Positions 49,555 through 59,126 of a DNA stretch of 64,000 nt are shown here, in pieces (position 1 is the first letter of the stretch; every line of letters starts with the position of its first letter). The notes under the pieces are model-generated. The model was not told the DNA's origin and made no database searches. It saw only the letters and a program-made list of their open reading frames with translations. The position numbers and the translations under genes were made by a program. The DNA is from an uncultured Bacteroidales bacterium (GTDB lineage: Bacteria > Bacteroidota > Bacteroidia > Bacteroidales > Bacteroidaceae): positions 242,811 through 306,810 of the forward strand of contig CACYHW010000003.1 of the NCBI GenBank assembly GCA_902774335.1. The letters are read 5' to 3'.

Positions 49555-51939
49555 TCAAAATGCTATGGAATATGTCTTGCCGGACTTGGTGTTGATGCTC
49601 TGATCCTTGCCGTTCCAGCTGATGTTCAACTTACCTCCAACTGTTGAGCGTACCTTGACGGTAGCGGGCTTGCCATCCTTCCAGGTAAGCTCCTCAAGCA
49701 CGAATCCGCCGCGGCAGCACAGACCCTTGACCGATCCGTCCTTCCATACATCGGGCAGGGCGGGCAGGAGCACTACCTTTCCGGTGTGGCTCTGAACAAG
49801 CATCTCGGCTATACCTGCAGTGCAACCAAAGTTTCCGTCAATCTGGAATGGCGGATGTGCATCGAACAGGTTGTTATATGTACCGCCGCGACCGCCGAAT
49901 CCGCGTCCGCCGGCAGGCTTGATCTGATCCTGGATAAGCTTATAGGCGTGGTTGCCGTCCAGCAGGCGGGCCCACAGGCAGACCTTCCAGCCCATTGACC
50001 AGCCGGTCGACTCGTCACCGCGTGCCTCAAGGCTGGTGCGTACGGCTTTAAAGAGGTCAGGAGTGCCGTCGGCCGTAATCTGACGTCCGGGATACATACC
50101 CCACAGGTGTGATACGTGACGGTGGTTATCCTTGGGATCGTCCCAATCCTCGAACCACTCCTGGAGCTGTCCCCAACTTCCAATCTTCATGGGAGCCAGG
50201 CGACCCTTGACTTCACTGAGTTTTTTCACGAATTCACCGTCCTTTTCGCCCATCAGAGCGGCAGCCTCGATGGTGTTGCCGAACAGGTCGGCCATCATCT
50301 GGTTGTCCATGGTGGCGCCGAATACGGTGGTTATGTTACCCTTGCCCAGCACGTCCTGTACATGGGGTGCGTTCTCGGGAGAATATGACGGTGCAATGAC
50401 CAGATATTTGTTGCCCGATACGGGTTCCTCGACCAGGAAGTCGATGAAGAATTCGCAGGCACTCTTCATGATGGGATATATCTCCTTAAGGTACTTGGGA
50501 TCCTGGTTGAACAGGTAGCCGTCCCATATCTGCTGGCAGAACCATGCTGCACCGGTGGGCCACATTCCGTTGTATGCGCCGTCAACCGCACCGGTGGAAC
50601 GCCAGATATCGGTGTTGTGGTGCAAGGTCCATCCGCGACAGCCGTACATCTCTGCGGTCTCCTTTCCGTGCTCGGCACAATCCTTAACCAACTGCAGGAA
50701 CGGATCGAATGTCTGGGGAATGCCGCACACGAATGCGGGCCAGTAGTTCATCTCAACGTTGATGTTGGTGGTGTACTTGCCGTCCCAGGGAGCCTGACGG
50801 CTCTCGTTCCAGATACCCTGCAGGTTGGCAGCCTGTCCGCCCGGCTGCGAGCAGCAGATAAGCAGATAACGGCCGAACTGGAAGTAGAGCTCAACCAGCT
50901 GAGGGTCAAAGGCCGATGCAAACTGAGCCACACGCTGATCAGTAGGCAGTTTGGCCTGATCGTTGGTACCAAGGTCCAGGGTAACGGTGCTGAACTGCTT
51001 CTGATACTCCTTGATGTGGGCTTCAAGCGCCTTCTCATACCTTTTCTTATCCCTGTTGTCAAGGTATTTTCCTACAGGAGCGGTGGCCTTGGCCATATTG
51101 TCTCCGCTCACATCCTGATAATTCACAAAGTTGGTGCCTACCGAAATGTAAATGATCACCTCATCAGCACCTCTGACGCTTATGTTGCCGTCGGCCGATG
51201 TCACCAGACCGCCCTCGGCCTGTATCAGGGCACAGTCGGTAAAGCAGATCTTTCCCTCTACGCCCTCATGGTCATCGCCCTTGCAGGTTACAAACATAAG
51301 ACCGGCCTTTCCGCCCTCAAACAATCCGGATGTCTTGTCCAGTATACGCTCCTCGCGGTACGGCAGGTCATATCTGGCCTTGAATGAAAGGGCGCCCTTG
51401 CTTGAGGCTGTAAGGCGCATTATCACAAGCTGGTCGGGGAACGATACAAAACTCTCACGGGTGTACTCAATACCGTTAGCCTTGAAGCGGGTCAGAGCCA
51501 CGGCGCGGTTAATGTCCAGTTCCCTGTAATAGTCGGTGAAATCGGTGATTCCGTCAAAATCCAGCATCAGCGAACCGGCAGTCTGGTAAGGCATTCCGTG
51601 AGCGCCCTTGGATGATATGTACTCGTCGCAAAGTGCCTGGGCATCGGAACGGCGTCCCTCCCACAGGGCAGTACGGATCTGTTCCAGTCCGTCCTTGGCG
51701 GCATAGTTCACGTTGTTATGAGGACCGCCACCCCATATGGTCTCCTCGTTTATCTGTATACGTTCCTGAGCAGGAGTGCCGAATATCATGGCACCCAGAC
51801 GGCCGTTGCCTAACGGAAGAGCATCGGTCCACTGCCTTGCGGGAGCGTCATACCAAAGTTTCAGATCCTCTTGGGATTGCTGGGAAGAACAGGAGAGTGA
51901 CATCATTGTCACCATTACAAAAAGCAAAGATTTTTTCAT
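49555..51939 (-). CDS. GH95 alpha-L-fucosidase or alpha-L-galactosidase
   Basis: Glycoside hydrolase family 95, 794 aa. Lipoprotein-like signal ([17 protein letters not shown], Cys17). The N-terminal beta domain has [18 protein letters not shown] and [13 protein letters not shown]; the (alpha/alpha)6 barrel has the catalytic Asn pair in [13 protein letters not shown] and the later [16 protein letters not shown] with the catalytic Asp. Family members remove alpha-1,2-L-fucose by inversion, or L-galactose from complex xylans in Bacteroides. The neighbouring arabinoxylan genes favour a xylan side-chain role. It is divergent from xylB. Confidence 0.95.
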   Translation of the reverse strand: MKKSLLFVMVTMMSLSCSSQQSQEDLKLWYDAPARQWTDALPLGNGRLGAMIFGTPAQERIQINEETIWGGGPHNNVNYAAKDGLEQIRTALWEGRRSDAQALCDEYISSKGAHGMPYQTAGSLMLDFDGITDFTDYYRELDINRAVALTRFKANGIEYTRESFVSFPDQLVIMRLTASSKGALSFKARYDLPYREERILDKTSGLFEGGKAGLMFVTCKGDDHEGVEGKICFTDCALIQAEGGLVTSADGNISVRGADEVIIYISVGTNFVNYQDVSGDNMAKATAPVGKYLDNRDKKRYEKALEAHIKEYQKQFSTVTLDLGTNDQAKLPTDQRVAQFASAFDPQLVELYFQFGRYLLICCSQPGGQAANLQGIWNESRQAPWDGKYTTNINVEMNYWPAFVCGIPQTFDPFLQLVKDCAEHGKETAEMYGCRGWTLHHNTDIWRSTGAVDGAYNGMWPTGAAWFCQQIWDGYLFNQDPKYLKEIYPIMKSACEFFIDFLVEEPVSGNKYLVIAPSYSPENAPHVQDVLGKGNITTVFGATMDNQMMADLFGNTIEAAALMGEKDGEFVKKLSEVKGRLAPMKIGSWGQLQEWFEDWDDPKDNHRHVSHLWGMYPGRQITADGTPDLFKAVRTSLEARGDESTGWSMGWKVCLWARLLDGNHAYKLIQDQIKPAGGRGFGGRGGTYNNLFDAHPPFQIDGNFGCTAGIAEMLVQSHTGKVVLLPALPDVWKDGSVKGLCCRGGFVLEELTWKDGKPATVKVRSTVGGKLNISWNGKDQSINTKSGKTYSIAF

Positions 51940-51971
51940 AGTCGGTTTGGCTAGTTATATTATTTAGGTGT

Positions 51972-51979
51972 CAAAAGTA
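51972..51979 (-). promoter_or_regulatory. -7 box of the GH95 gene
   Basis: CAAAAGTA reads TACTTTTG leftward, an exact match, 32 bases before the GH95 ATG at 51939. It is 22 bases from the divergent xylB box. Confidence 0.5.
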
Positions 51980-52001
51980 CTCATTTTTTGGTTCTTTTCA
52001 C

Positions 52002-52009
52002 TACCTTTG
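52002..52009 (+). promoter_or_regulatory. -7 box of xylB
   Basis: TACCTTTG, an exact match, 53 bases before the ATG at 52063. Confidence 0.55.
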
Positions 52010-52062
52010 TTTCCCCAAAACAAACAAGCATACGATAATTACAACTAATTAATCTATATAGC

Positions 52063-53541
52063 ATGTATTTATTAGGTTATGACATAGGCAGCTCTTCAGT
52101 GAAGTGCAGTCTTGTTGACGCTACAAACGGCAGTTGCGTTGCAACCGCCTTCGCACCCAAAAGTGAAGCACCCATCAAGGCCGTGAATCCCGGCTGGGCC
52201 GAACAGAATCCTGAAGACTGGTGGTCATATCTCAAGGCAGCCACAGCCGATGTGCTCTCGCAGTGCAAGGTTGACACTGCCGACATCAAGGCAATCGGTA
52301 TTTCTTACCAGATGCACGGTCTGGTATGCGTAGACAAGGACAAGAAGGTTCTGCGTCCCGCAATCATCTGGTGCGACTCACGTGCCGTAGGCATCGGCGA
52401 GAGCGCTTTCCAGGAACTGGGCCGCTCACAGTGCCTCACCCATCTGCTCAACACCCCTGGTAACTTTACCGCCTCAAAACTGGCATGGGTTAAGCAGAAC
52501 GAGCCGAAAATATTTGACAAGATCGATAAGATCATGCTCCCCGGCGACTATATCGCAATGCGTCTGACCGGTGAGATTGCAACCACAATATCGGGCCTTA
52601 GCGAAGGTATGTTCTGGGACTTCCAGACAGGCGATGTAGCCGGCTTCCTGCTTGACTACTACGGCATACCCCGCTCATTCATACCCAAGATCGTACCCAC
52701 ATTCGCCGAGCAGGGCAAACTCACCGCTGCCGCAGCCAAGGAGCTGGGTCTGACAGCAGGCACACCCGTGACCTACCGCGCCGGCGACCAGCCCAACAAC
52801 GCCCTCTCACTGAACGTATTCGAGCCCGGTGAGATAGCCTCAACCGCAGGTACTTCAGGCGTTGTATACGGTGTGAACGGCGAGATCAGCTACGATCCCA
52901 AGTCAAGGGTAAACACATTCGCCCACGTAAACCACAAGACCGGTTTCAACCGTCTGGGTATACTGCTCTGCATCAACGGCACAGGTATCCTGAACGCCTG
53001 GATGAAGCGCAACATCGTACCCGAGGGTATTGGTTATGCCGAGATGAACGACCTGGCAGCCCAGGCTCCCATAGGTGCCGCAGGCGTATCGGTCCTGCCC
53101 TTCGGAAACGGCGCCGAGCGTGTACTTGAGAACAAGGAGCGCGGTTGCAGCTTTAACGGAGTGAACTTCAACATACATAACCGTACGCACTTGCTGCGTG
53201 CCGCTCAGGAGGGTATCGTATTCTCATTCAAGTACGGTATCGAGATAATGGAGGATATGGGTATGCCCGTGAACAAGATACACGCCGGCAACGCCAACAT
53301 GTTCCTGAGCCCTCTGTTCCGCGACACACTGGCCGGCGTTACCGGAGCCACCATCGAACTCTACGACACCGACGGTTCAATAGGTGCCGCCAAGGGTGCT
53401 GGTATGGGAGCCCACATTTACAACGACCACAACGAGGCCTTCGCTTCACTGCAGAAGATCCGCGTAATCGAGCCCAAGGCTTCCGATATGCCCGCTTACG
53501 ACGAGGCCTACCAGCGCTGGAAGTCATACATACAGGATTAA
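52063..53541 (+). CDS. xylB: Xylulokinase
   Basis: FGGY-family sugar kinase that phosphorylates D-xylulose to feed the pentose phosphate pathway; 492 aa. Start MYLLGYDIGSSSVKCSLVD, with the ATP-phosphate loop DIGSSSVK at residues 6-13. GISYQMHGLVCVDKD and PAIIWCDSRA match the substrate-binding region of XylB, and GTSGVVYGVNGEI and EGIVFSFKYGIEIMEDMG the C-terminal lobe. The catalytic Asp is likely in AGDQPNN. No xylose isomerase gene is in the window. GH8 follows after 19 bases, giving a xylo-oligosaccharide unit. Confidence 0.93.
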   Translation: MYLLGYDIGSSSVKCSLVDATNGSCVATAFAPKSEAPIKAVNPGWAEQNPEDWWSYLKAATADVLSQCKVDTADIKAIGISYQMHGLVCVDKDKKVLRPAIIWCDSRAVGIGESAFQELGRSQCLTHLLNTPGNFTASKLAWVKQNEPKIFDKIDKIMLPGDYIAMRLTGEIATTISGLSEGMFWDFQTGDVAGFLLDYYGIPRSFIPKIVPTFAEQGKLTAAAAKELGLTAGTPVTYRAGDQPNNALSLNVFEPGEIASTAGTSGVVYGVNGEISYDPKSRVNTFAHVNHKTGFNRLGILLCINGTGILNAWMKRNIVPEGIGYAEMNDLAAQAPIGAAGVSVLPFGNGAERVLENKERGCSFNGVNFNIHNRTHLLRAAQEGIVFSFKYGIEIMEDMGMPVNKIHAGNANMFLSPLFRDTLAGVTGATIELYDTDGSIGAAKGAGMGAHIYNDHNEAFASLQKIRVIEPKASDMPAYDEAYQRWKSYIQD

Positions 53542-53560
53542 TGTCAAACTAATCAATTAT

Positions 53561-54844
53561 ATGAGAAAATTATTTACAATTGCCACTTGCCTGGCATTCC
53601 TTTTCATCGCCGGATCACTGACCGGATGCTCATCAACGGGCAAGCTTGCACCCGCTAAGAAGGGTTACGCAGAGACCAAGAAGTACCGTAACTATCTCAA
53701 GGACCTGGGTTACTCACAGGCCGAGATAGACAATAAGATCAACACCATCTTCTCAACAGTCTTTGACACCGTCAACGGTGCATACAGGGATGTTGACGTC
53801 GAGGTTGACGGCAAGATCGTAAAGATGGGTTACGTATCGGATGTTAAGAACAACGACGTACGTACCGAGGGTATGTCATACGGAATGATGGTTGCTGTCC
53901 AGATGGACAAACCCGAACTCTTTAACAGAATATGGCGTTGGTCAAAGCACTATATGCGTCATAACGAGGACGGTCCCTCACACGGACTGTTCGCATGGTC
54001 ATGCCGCACCAACGGCCGCCGCACCGCTTCAGGCTCTGCCAGCGACGGTGAGCTCTACTACGTTACCGACCTCCTGTTGGCATCACGCCGCTGGGGCAGC
54101 TTTGAGGAGTTCGACTATCTGGCCGAGGCTCAGGAGCTGCTTAACGACCTCTTCTCAAAGGACGGTACAGGCGGTGTAACCAACATCATCAACATGGATC
54201 ACAAGCTCATCAACTTCTGCCCTGATTCACGTTCCAACCTGTGGACCGATCCCTCATACCATCTGCCCGCATTCTACGAGATCTGGGCCGAGACCGCACA
54301 GGACGGCCGCGAGGCTATCTACCGTGAGCTGGCCGACAGCGCACGCGCTTACCTGCACCGCGCTACCGACCCCGTTACCGGTATCAACCCCGACCAGAGC
54401 CAGTTTGACGGCACACCCAACCGCGGCAGCGAGTTCCACTACGACTCATGGCGCGTACCTATGAATATTGCCATGGACTTCACATGGTATCATAAGGATG
54501 CCGAGTGGCAGACCGAGTATGCCAACAAGTTCCAGAACGCTATCCTGGGCAAGTACGGCATCACCGAGTTCCCCGACCAGTTCGCCCTTAACGGCGAGGT
54601 ATCCGCACGTCCCATGGGCGGCGGCCGCTGGCGCCCCAACCTGCGTCACTCAATCGGTTTTGTAGGCACCATGGCCACAACAGCCCTCATGAATGACAGC
54701 CAGTACAACCAGGAGCTGGTACGTCACATGTTCGAGCAGGAGCTCAAACCCTACGAGGACGGCTACTACGACGTATATTACGACGGACTTATCTACCTGT
54801 TCGCCCTGCTCCACCTGAGCGGAAACTACCGTATGAACTGGTAA
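53561..54844 (+). CDS. GH8 reducing-end xylose-releasing exo-oligoxylanase-like
   Basis: Glycoside hydrolase family 8, 427 aa. A lipoprotein signal ends at LTGC (Cys23). The acid catalyst Glu103 sits in DVRTEGMSYGMMVAVQMDKPELF and the general-base region includes GSASDGELYYVTDLLLA. The order and spacing closely resemble exo-oligoxylanases (Rex) of Bacillus and Bifidobacterium, which release xylose from the reducing end of xylo-oligosaccharides. It is 19 bases downstream of xylB, which would use the xylose once isomerised, and has a hairpin terminator 22 bases past its stop. Confidence 0.93.
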   Translation: MRKLFTIATCLAFLFIAGSLTGCSSTGKLAPAKKGYAETKKYRNYLKDLGYSQAEIDNKINTIFSTVFDTVNGAYRDVDVEVDGKIVKMGYVSDVKNNDVRTEGMSYGMMVAVQMDKPELFNRIWRWSKHYMRHNEDGPSHGLFAWSCRTNGRRTASGSASDGELYYVTDLLLASRRWGSFEEFDYLAEAQELLNDLFSKDGTGGVTNIINMDHKLINFCPDSRSNLWTDPSYHLPAFYEIWAETAQDGREAIYRELADSARAYLHRATDPVTGINPDQSQFDGTPNRGSEFHYDSWRVPMNIAMDFTWYHKDAEWQTEYANKFQNAILGKYGITEFPDQFALNGEVSARPMGGGRWRPNLRHSIGFVGTMATTALMNDSQYNQELVRHMFEQELKPYEDGYYDVYYDGLIYLFALLHLSGNYRMNW

Positions 54845-54865
54845 TCAATCCATACCCGAAAGAGG

Positions 54866-54905
54866 AAAGAGCGTCTGCCAAGCCGGCATGACGCTCTTTT
54901 CATTT
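54866..54905 (+). terminator. Terminator of xylB-GH8
   Basis: AAAGAGCGTC (54866-54875) and GACGCTCTTT (54890-54899) form a 10-bp stem with a 14-base loop, followed by TTCATTTT. The remaining space to 55065 (about 160 bases) holds a TACCTTTA -7-like box at 54961-54968, and no gene. Confidence 0.75.
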
Positions 54906-55065
54906 TAGGGCAATTAACAAAAAAAATGCCCTTATTTATATAATGGTTTCAGGAAAATGGTTACCTTTACGCGCTATATTAGAGTGTGTGTGCATTGAGC
55001 ACGTCTCCACACAAACCCTGTTTAGTACGAGCCCTATTAGCTAAATAATTAATAACCAAACTGAT

Positions 55066-57180
55066 ATGAGACTTTTTAACGCAAAAAGAATTATTGGAAA
55101 GTTAACACTGACCGCAGTAGTAGCTTTGTCCGCCATGGGAATCTACTCATGCTCCGATGTTTGGAACGAGCAGCACCCCGGTACCTACTACGTCAATTCA
55201 GGCAACACACTTGCCACATTCCTTGAGGATCATCCCACAGGCCAATTCTCAGATTTCGTTTACATTCTTAAGAAGGCAGGAATCTGGGGTGAGATGAAGT
55301 CCTATGGAGAGCACACCTGTTTCGCACCTACTAATGAAGCTGTCCAGGAGTATCTCCAGGAGCGTTATGACGAGGCTATTGCAGCCGGTAAGCCAGAGAT
55401 TGCAAACCAGTTCGCATGCCTTGACTCACTGCCCCTTATTGTAGTTGACTCTATCGCAAAGACACACCTTTGCACAGCCACATTCTACTGCTCGGACATG
55501 AGCGGTGACGGTGCGTTCCCCACACCTAACATGCTGGACCGTTACCTCACCTACATGTCATACGCCGAGACCATCTGGTCTGCAGCAGGTGACACCTTCA
55601 AGCTCAAGCTTGCCTTCAGGGTTAACCAGCAGTCCAAGATCATCGAGGATGATGACTCCGTACAGAACGGTGTTGTACAGATTATAGATAAGGTGCTCAG
55701 GCCCAGTAACAAGTTCCTTCCCGGTCTGCTTAAGGAGAACCCCAAGGCACAGCGTTTCTATGAGGCTCTTATCTCAACCGGTCTTAAGGACTCACTTGAG
55801 GCCTTCCAGGATGACAGATATCCCGGTGTAAGTTACGACTCAACACTGGTTAAGTTCCAGCAGACAGGTAAGGCTATCACCTATACAACATCTGTTGAGA
55901 CCGATAACGGCGTATTCCCCGAGAAGCGTCAATTCAAGTTCACAATGTTCGTAATTCCTGACTCAGTTCTGGAGACTCTTGGTGTTACCGACCTTGCTTC
56001 ATTCAGAGCATATGCAGAGACTCAGTATCCCGAGGGTGCAGGCCTGCCCGATGAGAGCAGAGAGAGCTCACTCAACAAGTTCCTCTCATACCACATCCTG
56101 CCCGTTTACCTGACATGGGATCAGCTCAACACATCACAGCCCGACCTTATTGTAAACCGCAAACATCTGGACGAGCTTGACGTTGAGGACTTCTACGAGA
56201 CAATGCTTCCCCACTCAATCATGCGTATAAGCACACCTTATAAGAAGGAGAGCTACAGCAACCCAGCACAGATTACCGAGAGCGAGAAGTACGGTATATT
56301 CATCAACCGTAAGGGTACACTCAAGGATGAGGATAACCTTATCCCGGGTATACAGATCCATCAGGTTGTAAAGTCAGAGGACAAGACCAGCAGCATCACA
56401 TCCGATGCTCTTAACGGTTGCTACTACTACATCAACGAGCCTCTTATCTACAACGCTGAGACCCGTAAGGCCCTTAAGGTCAGAATGAGAATAATGTCTG
56501 CAACACTGTCACCTGACTTCATCAACAGCGGTGCCCGCGGACGTCTCAGAGTATCCGATAAGGACAGATATACCGTAGGTTTCCTGCCCGGCTTCTGCAA
56601 GAACGTTGAGTGCACTCCCGAGACCGAGTATTGGGTACGTTACAGAGATGCCAATTTCGGCACCATCTACGGTGATGAGATGACCATCAAGAACGTTTAC
56701 GATATCACATTCCGTCTGCCGCCCGTACCTAACAACGGTACATACGAGATCCGTATCTGGAACAACTCAATGTCAAGCAACCCGTCAGCCTGCGACCGTG
56801 GTGTAGCTCAGTTCTACTTCCGTGGCAAGGGTGCTGAGTGGGAGCCCTGCGGAATCCCCGTTGACCTGCGACTCAGTAACAAGAGCCCGCTCATCGGTTG
56901 GGTTAAGTTCGGTGACCTCAAGGACGAGGATGAGATCCAGATGAACGAGAAGGCTATGCGTAACCTTGGTTACATGAGAGCTCCGGATATTTACAAAGAC
57001 CTCCACAAGGATGATACCAACTGCCACAGAAAGATCATCACCACTCAGTACATGAGAGCCGATGGTGACTACTACCTGCGTCTGCGTCAGATCCTTGAGG
57101 CCGGTGTAATACCGTTCAGCTTCATCGAAATCGTTCCTAAGGATGTATATGCAGGCGACGAGCCCGAGGATAGACACTAA
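55066..57180 (+). CDS. Fasciclin-like (FAS1) domain lipoprotein
   Basis: A 704 aa surface lipoprotein. The signal ends at GIYSC (Cys29). Two FAS1-like domains are visible: the first at about residues 45-215 begins NTLATFLEDHPTGQFSDFVYILKKAGIW and has HTCFAPTNEAVQEYL; the second at about 220-460 has FTMFVIPDSVLETLG and SLNKFLSYHIL. The C-terminal 230 residues look beta-rich (PELF-like region ending near FSFIEIVPKDVYAG). In Bacteroidota such proteins usually follow SusC/SusD pairs and bind glycans at the surface. Here the gene stands alone, with no SusCD nearby. Confidence 0.82.
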   Translation: MRLFNAKRIIGKLTLTAVVALSAMGIYSCSDVWNEQHPGTYYVNSGNTLATFLEDHPTGQFSDFVYILKKAGIWGEMKSYGEHTCFAPTNEAVQEYLQERYDEAIAAGKPEIANQFACLDSLPLIVVDSIAKTHLCTATFYCSDMSGDGAFPTPNMLDRYLTYMSYAETIWSAAGDTFKLKLAFRVNQQSKIIEDDDSVQNGVVQIIDKVLRPSNKFLPGLLKENPKAQRFYEALISTGLKDSLEAFQDDRYPGVSYDSTLVKFQQTGKAITYTTSVETDNGVFPEKRQFKFTMFVIPDSVLETLGVTDLASFRAYAETQYPEGAGLPDESRESSLNKFLSYHILPVYLTWDQLNTSQPDLIVNRKHLDELDVEDFYETMLPHSIMRISTPYKKESYSNPAQITESEKYGIFINRKGTLKDEDNLIPGIQIHQVVKSEDKTSSITSDALNGCYYYINEPLIYNAETRKALKVRMRIMSATLSPDFINSGARGRLRVSDKDRYTVGFLPGFCKNVECTPETEYWVRYRDANFGTIYGDEMTIKNVYDITFRLPPVPNNGTYEIRIWNNSMSSNPSACDRGVAQFYFRGKGAEWEPCGIPVDLRLSNKSPLIGWVKFGDLKDEDEIQMNEKAMRNLGYMRAPDIYKDLHKDDTNCHRKIITTQYMRADGDYYLRLRQILEAGVIPFSFIEIVPKDVYAGDEPEDRH

Positions 57181-57201
57181 TCACAAACGTGATATAACAC
57201 G

Positions 57202-57233
57202 GAAGGACCGGACACAATCCGGTCCTTCTTTTA
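57202..57233 (+). terminator. Terminator of the fasciclin-like gene
   Basis: GAAGGACCGGA (57202-57212) and TCCGGTCCTTC (57218-57228) form an 11-bp stem with a 5-base loop followed by TTTTA. A second stem, 57296-57308 with 57310-57322, lies next to the convergent Spy-like gene. The gap 57181-57344 has no gene. Confidence 0.8.
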
Positions 57234-57344
57234 TATCCCTGTAAAGTATTAACTTCCTAGTCCGTATCAGAATCGGGACAATACAGCTAAACAATGAGGG
57301 CCCCACATAATGTGGAGCCCTCCGTTTATTCAGTACTTAATGGA

Positions 57345-58157
57345 TTATCTGTTCCAACCGGGACCGTACTGTCCACCGGGGAATGAAGGCTGCTGAGAAC
57401 CCTGCTGGCCGCCAAACGGCTGGCCGCCGAACTGAGGTCCACCGAACTGAGGTCCACCGAACTGGGGACCACCAAACTGAGGATTGCCAAACTGAGGATT
57501 GCCGAACTGCTGACCCTGAGGAGCGAACTGCTCACGACGCTGCTGCCATATGCTGTCTCTCTCATGGTAACGCTTACGGTTCTCCTCCATCCTGCGAATC
57601 ATAGCTGAATCAGGTCTCTCCCAGTTGTGCCAGTAGTTCTCCCACCACTGTTGCTGCTGTTCATTTTCCTGCTGCATTTCACGCTGACGGAAACGCTGGA
57701 AATCAAACATGTGAGGCTGCATCATGAACTGAGGGTTCATCTGGTTCCACTGCCCCATCATCTGGAACTGACGCTCTGCGTGGATACGGTTCTGCTCGGA
57801 TCTTTCACCCCATACCTTCTGTCCAAGTTCCCACTGAGCAAGACCTACCTTTTGACGTGTAGAATCAGGCAGAGCCTTATCCAGTTTCTGCATATAGGCA
57901 GAGTTTATCTCACGCCAGCGCTTCATGTACTCGCGTGATTCGGGCTGGAGTTCACGGTTCAGCTTAACCAGCTGCTCGTTATACTCAATGTAGATCTTGG
58001 CAAACTTCTCGTACTCCTTTTTGGTCAGGTTTGCATTCTCCTTTATGAAACGCAGGGACGCATTGATCATCTGCTCATCCCTGTCCTGCGCCATCAAAGA
58101 GGGCTGGGACAGGAACAAACCTGCCAGAATAAGCAATGCGGTCCAACGCTTTTTCAT
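57345..58157 (-). CDS. Spy/CpxP-like exported protein with PQFGG repeats
   Basis: A 270 aa exported protein: signal peptide (about residues 1-23, ends SLMAQ), a helical part of the Spy/CpxP or LTxxQ type (about 30-160; LTKKEYEKFAKIYIEYNEQLVKLNREL), a methionine- and glutamine-rich middle, and a C-terminal tail of GNPQF/GGPQF pentapeptides (about 221-250). It is the third gene of the sigma-anti-sigma operon and may be the sensor or chaperone output. The 15-bp DNA repeats encoding the tail could vary in number. Confidence 0.75.
   Translation of the reverse strand: MKKRWTALLILAGLFLSQPSLMAQDRDEQMINASLRFIKENANLTKKEYEKFAKIYIEYNEQLVKLNRELQPESREYMKRWREINSAYMQKLDKALPDSTRQKVGLAQWELGQKVWGERSEQNRIHAERQFQMMGQWNQMNPQFMMQPHMFDFQRFRQREMQQENEQQQQWWENYWHNWERPDSAMIRRMEENRKRYHERDSIWQQRREQFAPQGQQFGNPQFGNPQFGGPQFGGPQFGGPQFGGQPFGGQQGSQQPSFPGGQYGPGWNR
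57415..57512. repeat. 15-bp coding repeats (PQFGG tail)
   Basis: About six near-identical 15-base units (ACTGAGGTCCACCGA-like) within the Spy-like gene encode GNPQF/GGPQF. Units are nearly identical at the DNA level, so copy number is likely to vary between strains. Confidence 0.75.
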
Positions 58158-58159
58158 AA

Positions 58160-58486
58160 TCAGTTGCCGTAATAGTTGCTCATCATCGAATAGACACCCA
58201 GTTCATCGGCTGTCATATTCTGCAGCACCTCGTCCACGCTTGCGCACTGTGAGATGCTCTCGTAGTCGGGAATATCAAACCCGCCACCAAAGGGATGCAG
58301 GAACAGCAGTGCAACTGCTGCCACGCTGGCTGCGCTTGCAAACAGAGCCACAATCCTGCGCTCTACGCGATGCTTGCGCTGCTTTCCAATCTGGGCTATG
58401 ACACGCTCGGTCATATCATCCAGGAAATGCTCAGGCATTGCATAAGGCATTTCTCTGCTAAATCCTTCCAGATCAAAATCTTTCAT
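58160..58486 (-). CDS. Putative anti-sigma factor
   Basis: A 108 aa protein with a soluble N-terminus (about 1-42), one membrane helix (about 45-64, RRIVALFASAASVAAVALLFL) and a short periplasmic tail. No zinc-anti-sigma motif (HxxxCxxC) is present, and I recognise no family. Its place directly after an ECF sigma gene, with a 4-base overlap (58483-58486), and before a Spy-like gene suggests it is the membrane-bound anti-sigma factor. This is inferred from context and topology. Confidence 0.65.
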   Translation of the reverse strand: MKDFDLEGFSREMPYAMPEHFLDDMTERVIAQIGKQRKHRVERRIVALFASAASVAAVALLFLHPFGGGFDIPDYESISQCASVDEVLQNMTADELGVYSMMSNYYGN

Positions 58487-59073
58487 AATTGATGTTCTAG
58501 TATATAATCCTTTATCTTTTGTACTGCATAGTGATAATTGGTCTTAAGCGTATTGACGCTGTCTCCAACTATCTGGTGAATCTCCTCGTAACTCTTGTCA
58601 TCATAGTAACGCAGGTTAAACACCATCTTCTGCTTGGCAGGCAGGAGTGCAATGGCCTCCTGTAAGAGCACCAGAGTCTCGTCGGCATTGGGACCGGCCT
58701 CCTCACGTACACTGTCTTTGAGGGAATCTCCCAGATCATCCACAGACATCGTGAAACCGGCGCGGTTCTTGAGCAGTTTGAGGCTCTCGTTCGTAGCTAT
58801 CTTGTAGAGCCATGATGAAAGCGGGTATTCGTTGGAGTATGTGCTCCTGTACTTATACACGTTTATCATTGTCTCCTGCAAGCAGTCCTCGGCATCATCA
58901 TGAGCCACCACCATTCGGCGGATATGCCAATACAGCGGCTCGCCGTATTTCTTCATGATGAGGCGTACGGCCTCCTCTACGTGATTATCATCACATAGCA
59001 GACGGGCAATGGATTCGTCGCTAACTGAAAGAGATCCCTGGCTGTTCACTATGCTATTTTCCTCACGTTTCAT
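58483..59073 (-). CDS. ECF-type RNA polymerase sigma factor
   Basis: A 196 aa sigma-70 family factor with two domains: sigma-2 (about residues 38-105; YWHIRRMVVAHDDAEDCLQETMINVYKYR and SWLYKIATNESLKLLK) and sigma-4 (about 130-185; LLPAKQKMVFNLRYYDDKSYEEIHQIVG then VNTLKTNYHYAVQKIK). It overlaps the next gene by 4 bases. It lies 53 bases downstream of a GH43 gene with no clear terminator between, so it may be partly co-transcribed with the glycosidases. The likely signal is envelope stress or a substrate. Confidence 0.9.
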   Translation of the reverse strand: MKREENSIVNSQGSLSVSDESIARLLCDDNHVEEAVRLIMKKYGEPLYWHIRRMVVAHDDAEDCLQETMINVYKYRSTYSNEYPLSSWLYKIATNESLKLLKNRAGFTMSVDDLGDSLKDSVREEAGPNADETLVLLQEAIALLPAKQKMVFNLRYYDDKSYEEIHQIVGDSVNTLKTNYHYAVQKIKDYILEHQL

Positions 59074-59126
59074 CCTTAATATAACTATCAGCGCAAAAGG
59101 TTAAATTCAGAATAAAAATTCTCAAT

